Assembly (NCBI GenBank): GCA_947462335.1
Contig: OX381707.1
Location: 62,039,773-62,103,772, forward strand
Origin: Harmothoe impar
Taxonomy: Eukaryota > Annelida > Polychaeta > Phyllodocida > Polynoidae
Direction: 5' to 3'
DNA: 64,000 bases
Part shown: piece after piece, positions 41,355 through 52,500 of the stretch
Layout: each line of letters begins with the position of its first letter
How positions within the stretch are numbered: position 1 is the stretch's first letter
The notes under the pieces: generated by a model
Told to the model about the DNA's origin: nothing
Seen by the model: only the letters and a program-made list of their open reading frames with translations
Databases searched by the model: none
Translations under genes and position numbers: made by a program

Positions 41355-42599
41355 ATGGCTTACGTACACGAGAGCAGTAACGAGTGCGCGCTCTCTGAGC
41401 TCGACCTGCACACCGTAGCGCCGACTCAGACTACTATCTTAAAGTCGTCTTTCCTCGGGATAGAAACAAAAAACTCTTTAGAGGATGGAGGTAACATAAA
41501 TTTCACCATCAACAAGTCGCAAGAGTACACAGACCTGAACGAGAATTACCTTCATCTGGAATGTCAAGTGCTGAAAGTGAACGGAGCGGCGATAGAGGAC
41601 ACCGACGCGGTAGCTCCGGTGAACAACTTGGCTCACTCGCTCTTCAAAGACGTCCAAGTCTCCATCGGCGGTTTCAAAGTGTCTGGCAACACCGAGACCT
41701 ACCCTTACCGAGCTTACTTGGAAGGGTTACTCAACTACAACAAAGACGTGAAGGGCGGCGTCATGAGCGCCCAGGGGTGGCATGAAGATACGCCTGGTCA
41801 GTTTGACACGTTGACTAACGCGAATGCGGGGTACAAAGCGCGCAGGAAGCTAATCTCCAACAAGCGCTTTTCGCTGATGGCGCGACTGCACTTTGACCTG
41901 GCTCATCAACCGAAGCTCATCGTTGGAGAGACAGAAATCAATCTCACTCTGAAACAGGCAGCGCCCTCTTTCTATCTGATGTGCGCCGCTGACGGAGGCT
42001 ACAGCTTGAAGATCTACAAAGCAAAGCTCTACGTGCGACGTGTGTTGGTGGCGGACGCTGTAGCGGAAACGCACGAGAGAGCGGTGATAGAACACGGCCC
42101 CTTCGACTACCCGGTGAACAGAGTGGAGGTGACGACGTACGCCATCCCTCAAGGTAACAGAGATCACAGCTACACGCACTCCAACACAGGCCAGCTTCCC
42201 AAGTCGATGATGATTTGCTTCCTGGACCATGACGCCTTCAAGGGTAGCTACACCAAGAACCCGTTCGAGATGAAGCATTACGACATCAGCTCGCTTCAAG
42301 TGATAGTGAACGATCAGAAAGTGCCGAACGACGCTTACGTGCCCGACTTTAACACCAAAGCGGCCATGAGAGAGTACTTGGCGCTACACACGGAAACGGG
42401 GATGTACGAGGGCGCGCGCTCCTGTGGTATTTCATACGATCAATTCCTGAACGGTTACACGGTGTTCCCCCTCGATTTAACCCCAGACAGATCGCACGAC
42501 GGGTGTCGCGTGAACCTTATAAGAGCGGGTCAGCTGAGGGTGGAGCTGATACGACTGTTACAAGCCTGTCCCCTGTTTGTCCCGTATTTGTACCCATAG
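41355..42599 (+). CDS. Polinton major capsid protein (double jelly-roll), C-terminus lost
   Basis: 414 residues. The N-terminal half has SFLGIETKNSLEDGGNINFT and LAHSLFKDVQVSIGG; the middle has NTETYPYRAYLEGLLNY and RLHFDLAHQPKLI; the second half has MMICFLDHDAFKGSYTKNPF and YEGARSCGISYDQF, then FPLDLTPDRSHDG. These are the recognisable blocks of the Polinton double jelly-roll hexon, often labelled F54H12.2-like in animal genomes. After GQLRVEL near residue 398 the expected final strand is replaced by a short unrelated tail (LLQACPLFVPYLYP), where the element appears to be cut off. The protein as encoded is probably not able to fold its last strand. It has its own TATA box. Confidence 0.87.
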   Translation: MAYVHESSNECALSELDLHTVAPTQTTILKSSFLGIETKNSLEDGGNINFTINKSQEYTDLNENYLHLECQVLKVNGAAIEDTDAVAPVNNLAHSLFKDVQVSIGGFKVSGNTETYPYRAYLEGLLNYNKDVKGGVMSAQGWHEDTPGQFDTLTNANAGYKARRKLISNKRFSLMARLHFDLAHQPKLIVGETEINLTLKQAAPSFYLMCAADGGYSLKIYKAKLYVRRVLVADAVAETHERAVIEHGPFDYPVNRVEVTTYAIPQGNRDHSYTHSNTGQLPKSMMICFLDHDAFKGSYTKNPFEMKHYDISSLQVIVNDQKVPNDAYVPDFNTKAAMREYLALHTETGMYEGARSCGISYDQFLNGYTVFPLDLTPDRSHDGCRVNLIRAGQLRVELIRLLQACPLFVPYLYP

Positions 42600-42846
42600 T
42601 GGTATGTCTTATCAGTGGGTTTAACAGTAACCAGCAAAATTTAAAATGGCGGACCCACTGGGCGTAACTCCAGATTCCTATACGTTTTTCGTGACTCAAT
42701 TTATTTTCATGACCACAATCTGTCTTGTGACGTCACAGTGCCCCATGCGGTGCTTGTGGAAAACGAAAACATAAATAGGGTTTGCCGCCTCCGGTCGCCA
42801 TGCTCTCGGGGCCGCTGGCGCGGCCAGGCAAACCCCAAAAATACTA
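42600..42846. other. Junction DNA right of the truncated Polinton
   Basis: No Polinton terminus (no CTATACTACT end). Contains a GC-rich patch (42780-42835) and a TGACGTCA at 42728. It leads into the 320-bp repeat shared with 22717-23035. Confidence 0.5.
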
Positions 42847-43170
42847 TTCAACATCCCTACATGATAGCCCAAAGCCTCAGTTTCAGACCAATATCATTTA
42901 AAATTGCTGAAACATATGCAAATGGAAGAGTAGCTGAGAAAAGAAAACCTCTATGAATGACGATTTTATATGTGGTGTAATTTGCCTGTTTCCAGGCAGG
43001 CTATGGTATAGATAAACTAACTGAATGGGTAGTTTAATAAAGATAGCCTTAGAAAGTTCATGAAATTATAAGGGGTGAATAAATTGTATACTCACTGAAA
43101 AATTTACATTGTTTTACTATCAAACAAACACTTCTATGAATTAACTTTTTCATGTGCTGCAATATCTTTG
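42847..43170 (+). repeat. Long direct repeat, right copy
   Basis: Matches 22717-23035. It ends ...GCAATATCTTTG, with the acceptor AG of the left copy replaced, and leads into the Gly-rich frame 43172-43541. Confidence 0.8.
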
Positions 43171-43171
43171 C

Positions 43172-43541
43172 TGGACATGGAGGGGGAGCTATCGGACAAA
43201 CCGCCACCACCACTGGTGGCCTCTTCACACTGTCCATTCTCTTCTGGATGTGTAGGAAATGCTACAGGAGGAACCAGGAGAGCAGGGGAGGAGGGGCAGG
43301 GGGAGTGTGGGAGGGGAGCGACCATGGGAATGTCGGGTATGTAAATTATGGGGCTGAGCATCGGAGTGAATTCAAAGTTAGAAGCCACGCTGGTCCTGTG
43401 AGGGATAAGGAAGAGGAAGAGTGTAACTGTTGTCTAGGCCGTAGCTGGGGTGGAGATATTCCTGTATTCGGTGGTGGATGTGGTGGTGGTGGTGGTGGTG
43501 GTGGTGGTGGTGGATGTGGTGGTGGTGGAGGTGGATGTTAA
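43172..43541 (+). CDS. Possible exon: short hydrophobic segment and Gly/Cys-rich tail
   Basis: An open frame of about 120 codons without its own good ATG. It reads TATTTGGLFTLSILFWMCRK (a possible membrane segment followed by basic residues), then a polar part with NVGYVNYG, an acidic-Cys patch (KEEEECNCCLG) and a Gly/Cys run from a (GGT)n microsatellite, ending in TAA. It could be the transmembrane and cytoplasmic exon of a lectin-like receptor whose intron is the repeat 42847-43170, but the acceptor is not canonical here. No homologue is recognised. Confidence 0.3.
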
Positions 43542-43549
43542 AGTTAGTA

Positions 43550-45403
43550 CATCCGATGTGTGGGATAAGAAATAGATTTCCCTAAAAGTGAGTCAGAATG
43601 TTCACAAATCATTATTTGAATTCCAATGTGTTCCTTTCTCCCTAGTTCCTTCGATTTTGTTCAAATTAGATTTTATTGCCAAATATATGGTCATTTTGGA
43701 ATAAAAGTGTGCACGCTTTTAAGTTTCATGCACCCCACCCCCCTCAGGAGGGGTCTAAAGTTTTTACACCGCCTCAAACCGGCCACCCCCCTGTAACTAA
43801 TAAATGAACACCCCCAAATAAACATATATCATGCATGAATACCTTTTTTAAATGGATATATTTGCAAATATTTGCTACATTCTGTTTTCTAGTTTTCATT
43901 AATTGCTCAAGATTACCAAGTTGACGCAGGATGACGCTTTCAAGGTAAGAGTCAGAGTAGGGCAAGATGGGATACAGTAAGATCAGATTTCAGTACGTAA
44001 AAATGTCAGAAACCTTAACCATATACACAAACTTTAAAGAATAGAATAACACTTCTGTGATAGTCACTTAATTCAACACATTTTTAGGTAACTGTCTACC
44101 GAAATGTCCAGATCATTTTATGGGTAGAATCAGACAGCAAACACAGCAATTCAATTCCAAATGATATTTGTGTAAAGTATATTAATGGTTGCCATACAAC
44201 TCTGCAGGGACTTGGCTGTCTTTGCCATGGTCTTTATAAGTTTATCTTGTTTTCAAAGGAGAAAACCATGGGTATCTTGGTCAGTTTTATGAAGCCCTCA
44301 CCAAAATGGCCGGTTTCTAATTGTTTTCTCTCCCCAACAACAGGACTATATTGGTATAGATATATTTTCATAGTGTTAGTGTCTACCCCATCATACATAA
44401 TTCAATTCTGTGTGTTTTGTTTAAGGTCACAGATCACTTTTCTCATTACCATTTTTGAGTTTTCAACATGTATTCATTTCATAAATGATCTTCGAAATAC
44501 AACAGCAACTTGAAAATGGTATAGCATAATATAAAATACAGCGCATATTGATCTTTGTATACTACTGTGTATAAATATGCCTCTGGCAAGCAGCATTCTA
44601 ATCTGATATACTAGTACTGATAACCAGCTCTATACGGCATGATCCAGTATAGTGTCCTTATTTGTTTGGCTTCGGTGAGGGTTTTGATTTGATTTTACAT
44701 GTTTAAAGAGATTACAATGATTACATGGCTGAAAGCTGTTTATCTCTCTCAAACTTTGGGCAGAATTCGCCAGAGCTCCTGAGGTTGACATGCATAGTCA
44801 TACAATACAAATTATATAGAATACTAAGTAAGCAATGATATCATAACTGTCAGCCACTCGGCACACCAGGCGGCAGCAGCAGGCGGTCCTTTAGCTGACA
44901 ACAATGACACAAGGTCCACAGATATTCCACTTAGACATAAGCTGGGACTCCACTACCCGATCTTTTGGCCAATTCTAAAGATCCGATCATACATGTCTAT
45001 ACAGTTTGCTCAAGTATAAACAAAGACCTTCAGAAGTCTATCTGGCCGATTAAGCCATTCATTTTCTGTATAAATTGTGTATATATACTGACCCACTAGA
45101 GTCCTGCATATAAGACCTATGAAAACCAGACCTGTTAGATATTGGATCGGGAGCCAAAATCGGCCTGGGTTGCAAAATCGGGACACAAATCAGGACCTAA
45201 ATCGTCTTACATAGCCTTGGCAATTCTATTTTCCACTTGTTTATAAACATAAACATTATTTATAAACATAAACCTGTGGCAGGGTGTATAGTACCCCCTG
45301 TTTAATGCATGTAATTGTTATGGTATACAACTGAGTCAGATTCATGAGAATATAATAGCACCGATTAATCAATAAAATTGGCTAGTGGAGCCTCACCTAT
45401 ACT
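43550..45403. other. Non-coding DNA upstream of the transporter exons
   Basis: No exon with clear coding signal. Positions 44424-44452 (AAGGTCACAGATCACTTTTC, then TCATTACCAT) are a diverged copy of the exon-start repeat at 45404-45673. The missing N-terminal exon of the transporter may lie here but I could not identify it. Confidence 0.45.
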
Positions 45404-45673
45404 CTGTATGTATCGTTTAAGGTCGCAGATCACCTTTCTCATTACCATCTGTATGTATTGTTTAAGGTCACAGATCACCTTTCTTATTACCGTCTGTATG
45501 TATCATTTAAGGTCGCAGATCACCTTTCTCATTACCATCTGTATGTATCGTTTAAGGTCACAGATCACCTTTCTTATTACCGTCTGTATGTATCATTTAA
45601 GGTCACAGATCACCTTTCTTATTACCATCTGTATGTATCATTTAAGGTCACAGATCACCTTTCTTGTTACCAT
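45404..45673 (+). repeat. Six tandem 45-bp units carrying a splice acceptor and exon start
   Basis: Units start at 45404, 45449, 45494, 45539, 45584 and 45629. Each reads CTGTATGTATCRTTTAAGGT, then CRCAGATCACCTTTCTYATT, then ACCRT. The last unit contains the acceptor (CACAG, 45651) and first 20 bases of the first recognised transporter exon. Every unit has the same acceptor, and 45 bp is 15 codons, so the frame QITFLITI-CMYRLRS stays open through all units into the exon. Confidence 0.92.
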
Positions 45674-48600
45674 ATGTGTGTCCACCATGCTCTGCTTCAT
45701 GAGTCTGTCCATGATGGCTCCATTCTTCCCAAAGGAGGTGAGCATTAATGATATCCTATGTAAGGGATAGACCCTTGTAAGTTGTATGAGGGGTCTACAT
45801 GATATATTACTCTGACCATCAGGGAGCCAGTCTGCACTGTGGGGCACAAATGACTAGGGTCTATCTGACTTAGCAGCAGGAGATACCATACTTGCCCGTT
45901 TAAGCGCAGGTGTCACAAATAAGCCTCCTTTAAGTGCAGCGCTAGGACCCCTCTGAAACCCGAAATATCTCTTTAAAGGGACACATATAAGTGCAGGCCC
46001 CTGTATAAGCGCAGTGAGTAATAGGGTATTGAAATGTATAAGCCCAGGGGGGGCTTAAATGGGCCACTACGGTACACAATAACCTGAGATTATTTTCAAA
46101 ATAGTGGCTCGTACTAATGGCTATAAACTATAGTCCCCTCATAAGTCAATTCAAAGGATCAGGTTCTAAATAGAGGAGTCCAATTTACAGATGTTGTACA
46201 ATTAGATTAAATGTTTAACTTCAGCTTCATCAATTGTTCAAGTTGTCTTGGGCCCACACTTACCCTGTTACAATAGTTTCCAGTTCATTTTTATTTCTAT
46301 ACTAATCTAAAATTATTTCCTACTTTCATACTTCAAAAACAGGCTGACAACAGAGGCATATCCTCAGCTCTCTCAGGATGCATCTTTGGGGTATTTTCAC
46401 TGGTTCGGTTTTTATCAGCACCTCTTTTTGGCAGACTGGTGAGCACATGTAGATTCTAATTACAATATACCAATATGCATATAACTTAAGATTGATATAA
46501 TCATGTGGATTTATGGGTCAAACTCACGACTTTGCAACAATTAAAAGTGAAAAAAATGTCAATAAAAAATATTTTCATTCTCATTATTTCTGAATTGCAA
46601 TGGAAAATATGGGTCTTAGGGAACGTGCACATAAAATTTTGTGATAAAGCTGTAAATATTTCTTACTGTATTGTAGCCATGAAAATACCATGTAAAATCA
46701 TGATTTTTCATGGTTTCCACAAAATCGGACATTTTTCATACAAAAGGGCTGGTTGCTAGGCAACCATTTGAGATAGAAGAAAATGGATAGCTCCATTGGA
46801 ATCCTTGACATCGATTTAGGGGGGATAGGTACTCTTATAATTATTATAAGACAAATATTAACAACATTATGAGCTGCCATATTGTAATATCTTCTATGCT
46901 CAATATGGCTCCATATGGCGCCATATGGCGTAACGGACGCGTAACGGACACCTTAACATGTTCGTTTTGTGACATTGGCTTTAAACAATTGAAAAAAGGT
47001 GAAAAAATGCAAATATCTGCATGCAAATGGTGTCTTTTAATATCAGAAAAAAATTTCCAATCGTTCTAGCCCATTTTCAATTATGTATTATCATGTTGTA
47101 TATTTTTAAATATTTATATAAGAAATAAAATGACAGCATTTTAATGTCTTTGAATTATAATAGATTTTTCTGTGAAACATGGAAAAACTAAAAGAAATAC
47201 CACAAAAGTTCGAAAATCACATCCCTGAAAAGGGGAGATCACAAATTTTCTTTGAAGAAATAAATACGTATGGTAACTTGAATCATTCTAATAAAATATT
47301 GGATGTAAAAAAAAAAATCCACTTTGTGACATCTGGGTATAGCTATTCTGTGGTATTCTCATGAGCCTGAGCCTTATTGATATCACTATTTCATTTATCT
47401 CTTCCGAATACAAATTTACCATCTCTCCTGAATCCACCACTGTGTTGTTAAAAAACATATCACTCCCTCATAATCATCAGGCCTGTGGCTGTTTTGGTTA
47501 CCATTACCGCTCCAGTAACTCTGTATGAAAAGAATTTTTTTAAAGGATGCCGTAAAAACCACTGAAACCAAATTGGCCAGATGATTATAAAGGAGAGCAG
47601 GGGAGTGGTTGATTTGGGAGGGGCAAAAAATGTCGACCCCACAACTTGGAGGAGGTAAAGAAATGTCACCTGTTTTCAGTGAAATGAGCCCTGATCTTTG
47701 GTCTGCTGGAGGGGGGTAAGAAATGGTGACCCCTCTAGGGGAAATTTTGTGCGCGAAATCCCAATCCCCCTCGACGGTTGTTAACCCCTTCACCACTGGG
47801 TTTCTTGTAACTCAATGCAATTTTGTGCAATATATTGGCTTACCGTGTGGAAGGGGTTAAAAAATGAGCACTCCCTAATACACTTGTGTTTGATAATCCA
47901 ATTTACCAGCTACCCAGAGTGGGCTCCAGATTTCTACTACTCACTGGATCTTTATTTGGAGGTGGTTGCACCATACTATTTGGGTAGGTAGAACTTTAAG
48001 GCACCAGAGGTATATTTCCAAATACTTTTTATACCTTGAACTATAGCAGCCTACACGCTCAATAAATGAAGCTCTCTTCATCAAAACAATCCTCAACTTA
48101 ATGTATTTCATCACAGCTAATTAGGTAACTCAAGGTTTCTCATCACCATGCTGAGGCTTATAGGTATCAAAAAGAATAGGCATTGGTAAATTTAATGACT
48201 GGTCAAAGTTGTATCACAAATTGTAAAGCTTGATTTCCTCTCGGTTTATTCCAGAATGTTAGACAAATTCCCAGTTTATGAGGACAACAACGCCACCTTT
48301 GTCATTTTCTGCTTTGTGCTGAGAGTGAGTTGGGCATTAGGCTGTACTGCCATAATTGTTGCTGTATATTCAAAGGCAGCAAATGAATTCAGAGATGATA
48401 CATCAATGGCTATGGTGTGTGCATTTACATTGAACATCTGTAAGAAAGCTGTAGCTAGTTCATTTTCAATTCGTATTTTGTAGTTTTGCCAATATAATGA
48501 CACTGCATTATAAGAATACGGAGCCATCAATAGCTACTTTGGTAACTTTATACTCATTTAAACAAATTATGTATAGCTCTTTTAGTTCTTTGTGACATGT

Positions 48601-49446
48601 CCATTGATAACATGTTCCGTTTTGCAGCTCTGATTGTGACATTATTTACAATATAAAAGTAAATAGTTGTCCTGCTTAAGTGAAAGGACTGAGATTTCAT
48701 TGCCAAATATAAGCATCAAACTTCAACTTCAATTTATGGCTTAGCCTGGATAAAACTTCAAATAACTATAACCCTTTATCACCTCAGGGTTGTTTGGAGA
48801 CGGCTAATGGCATTGGGCTTATGATTGGTCCTGCAATAGGAGGATTGTTATACAAGGTAAGTCCTAGACGTGTATACACCTATTGTATTTCATGACAAAC
48901 CTAACGCAAACTTTCATAATCGCTCCCTCACCGATATATCCAATACCACAACTGTCCATGCCATTGTCATTACCTTCATTGGAATGTTTACATAGGCAAA
49001 CTTCTTATTGAAGAATCTGATGATTAAGATGTGCTTCAATGCCTATGCTATCCATTTAGGCAGGAGGATTCCTAGCTCCATTCGCTACTATAGGGCTAAG
49101 TATGATTGCAGCCATGCCGGTATACGTGTGTATTCTTCCAGAAGACAGTAGTGAGTGTTATCAATAATTGTGAATCATGATTCAAGGTGTAAATTGCACA
49201 GTATAGATCTATAGGTTCTTGATTTTGCATCTTATGTATACAAATGCTCAATGCAACTGCTGAACTGAAAATGGAACATTTTGTCATAGTCATAGTACAG
49301 GACTATGAATCTGAGTACACAAGATACAAATTGAATTGTTGTTTTTATCATGTGAAAAGAATTATAACCAATGTAAACCTGCATTACTTCCTGCTGGCAA
49401 AAGTGTTTTATCACATTATTATGATAACCTCAACTCTCTCTCTCCC

Positions 49447-49506
<60 letters not shown>

Positions 49507-52500
49507 CTGTCACTCTCTTTTTTATGTTATGAGATGTAATTTATCTGCATACAGAAATGGTTTCTAAAATGTTTTTCTTCCTGCCATCCAAAGTAAAACA
49601 TTCATTGTTTTCAACCAAGATCTGAAAAGGCAATAGTTTTTCTTTACAGCCACCCAGGATGAGGAAAAAGCCTCGTCAGTGTTAGATCTCATCAAAGTGC
49701 CTCAGATTCTGGTCGTACTGATGTCAGTTATAGTGTCATCATTCATGTGGGTCGTGCTAGATCCAATCCTTGAGCCTCATCTAGAACAAGTAGGAATGCC
49801 TTTGATACATTTATGGACAGGCATTACCCTGGTTTTAAAGCAGATGGATGAGAAGTAAAGAAAAAATGAATCAGAAGTATAATTAGTGTAACATAGTACA
49901 TTTGTGGTATACATAGTATAGCATAGTATTACATGATATAAAATAGTTTAACTTTGTTACACAGAGTATAGTATAATTTAATATAGTATGGTATGGAGCA
50001 AAGAATGGGACTCTCATCCAAAATGTTATTATACCAATGTTTTGTCTTGGGTTTTCAGTTTGGATTAGGACCTACTGAATCAAGTCTGGTATTTTTTCTT
50101 CTTTCTGTTTCTTATGCCATATCATCACCTATAGCCGGACTCATAGCTGACCGAATGGTAATTACCAAGTGTACACAGTGATTATAGAATAATATCCTAA
50201 TATCCCAAGTCAAAAACATTATTCCCAAAACATGGGTGTTTAGTTTTTATTCCTCTAAATGTGCTGTTTGTTACCAAACATCAGATGAGTCCTATAATAA
50301 TATAATCTGGAAGTTAAGATTCAGTCTGGATATTAATTTTTTTGAATATGACAATGTGACACTAGTGGACTAATGGTATACCTCCCTATACAAATTGTTT
50401 ATCATTGTACATGCTTATATACAATATACAAATCCCTCAGGTGCACAGCACATGGATGATTTCCTGCGGTTATGCTGTAGTGACACTTGGGTTTCTCCTG
50501 CTGGGCCCCTCACCTCTTCTATATCTACATACATACAAGTAAGCTACTAATAGATTTAAAATAAGTTACTGGGGATATAATGCTGAAATAGGAAATTATA
50601 GTTTGTTATAGGGACTTGAGTTCAGGGTACACTTATATCCCTTTGCTCAGGACATTGCTACGCTCATAGTAAAGCAAAGTAAATCATAATATCTGGTTAG
50701 TGATGGTTACACCTTTAAAAGCTTAATAGAATGTCAGTTTAATATTTGATATGTAAGTTTTGATTCACAAGAGGGCTCTTAATCCTTTCGTGCCCAGAAC
50801 TCCAAAAGTGCGCGCATTTACACCTATATATGTTGAGGAGAGCACCCTGGATGCCCTATGACTCTGATTGGGGTCATTTTAGGGCTGAATTAACCACAAT
50901 TACATAGGCTTTCTAACGATACCAGGCATCATATGGTAGCATGTATGTGTATGTTGATGGGATGCTGGACTAGAAGATATTATGGGTTTAAAATTGCCTT
51001 AAAAGCACTTAAAGTGCGCGCTCAAGCAATAGTAGAAATACAGAAATATTGATAAAATAGTGAAAATATTGATAGAAAATGATTAAAAACCTTTTTTAAT
51101 GGTTTTCCTTAGGGATTCCAATTACAATGTTGATATCCTTCTATTTTTGATATATATGCCTCCATTTGGAACCCCAAAACAACGTTTTCTAAGCCAATGT
51201 AGGTTATTACCATCTAAAAGGGCAAAATCTGGCCTTTAGATGGCAATATTGCTTGATATCAGTGAAAAGAATGTTTCTGGTTGTCATGGCAACCCGAGAT
51301 AGAATATTGTTTTAAATAGTATTGAAAGGGGCACTTCAATAGCTTTCAAAAAATATGATATAAAGCATATGTCAAAACAAAATATTCATTGGTTACCCAA
51401 TCTACCAATGATGATTTAAAGAAACCGACTTTCAACAATAGTTCTGGGCACGAAAGGGTTAAGGCTGGGCGCTCAGCTCTTACAGGCACAAGATAGAGTG
51501 AATATGTTGTAGCTAGACAATGCTCATGGTCCCCTGTCCAGACACTGCTGCCCTCTGGTGGAACTGTTATTTTAGTCTATGTAGGGAAAATGCTGGCCCA
51601 GCTTTAATATCACGATGACATACATCGAAAATAAAAGGCTAATGACAAGAGAGTCCTAGTGGCTCAGAGCACCATCCTTTTAAAATTCCAGTCACCTGTG
51701 GCTAAACCTGATAGCCTTGACCATTGTTGGTATCGGAGCTGCAATAGCATTGGTCCCGACATTCAACATTCTAGTGGTATTTTCTGAGTGAGTATATTTA
51801 CATACTACTGACTGCTCTTATAAATATCTCATTTCATCCCATGTTGAAGACTCTCATAATCTGCATCATTATTTGCTTACAAATAGTTTATTTTAATCTT
51901 CATATGATAAATCATCATCTGAGTAGTTCCTTTCCAATATCATGTATATGTATATGCCCTTTGTCTCACCCATGAAGGAAAGCAGGACTGTCCCAAGAGA
52001 ATCATAGCATGATTGTAGGAGTATGGGTGTCATTTTATTCAATAGGGTATGTATTAAACAGCATTAGCATAATCTGCCACTGATGTGACAATTAACCAGT
52101 CTTTGCCAAAATTTACCGGACAGTGGCAATGTCTGCCTAATATGCCCCTGTTCCCGCAAAATTACTAGTGCTGCCAAACCTGATGTCCTGCACATTCAAG
52201 CCTTTCCAACACTGAAAGGTTCTTTTTCAAATATTTGAACAAGAACTTATTGCAAATCCTAGAGTAAAGAATAATATTTTAGACAAATTCGCAATCAATT
52301 CTTTGGGCATATTATACTTCATTTGCTGCAAAACTCAGTCTTTGCTAAAATGTGCTGGATAGTGGCAATGTCCAAAGATCCAGCAAACCCCAATTGCAAA
52401 ATGACTAGTGCTGCCACACTAGACATTATGCACTCTCGGGCCTGTCCAACACTGAACAAATTCGTTCAAAAATTTTATCAAGAACTGAAGCTGCCAGTCC

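Larger units (their letters stand above)
34981..42550 (+). mobile_element. Gene-bearing Polinton, left part only (truncated in the major capsid gene)
   Basis: The left end AGTAGTATAGTATGTATCGG is the same as that of Polinton 1. It is followed by a subterminal site array, a leftward Ala-rich gene, a divergent promoter pair, and rightward genes: unknown (broken), conserved hypothetical, integrase, penton, basic core-like protein and major capsid. The family normally also has polymerase B, packaging ATPase and a cysteine protease plus a matching right terminus; none is present. The major capsid frame loses family-like sequence after about position 42545 and the DNA beyond 42600 has host character. 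I infer a deletion breakpoint at about 42545-42560. Base composition is more GC-rich and CpG-rich than the host flanks. Confidence 0.85.

Noticed and set aside
42728..42735. TGACGTCA as the right target duplication of Polinton 2 (left flank also GACGTC)
   Set aside because: No terminal inverted repeat ends there, and a palindromic 6-mer match is weak evidence.
45378..45653. Reading the whole minisatellite as constitutive coding exon
   Set aside because: The homologous part of the transporter begins at the last unit; inclusion of earlier units is only a possibility and is reported as a finding.
45404..45673. CRISPR-like direct repeats
   Set aside because: Units are contiguous 45-bp tandem repeats without spacers in a eukaryotic intron/exon boundary.
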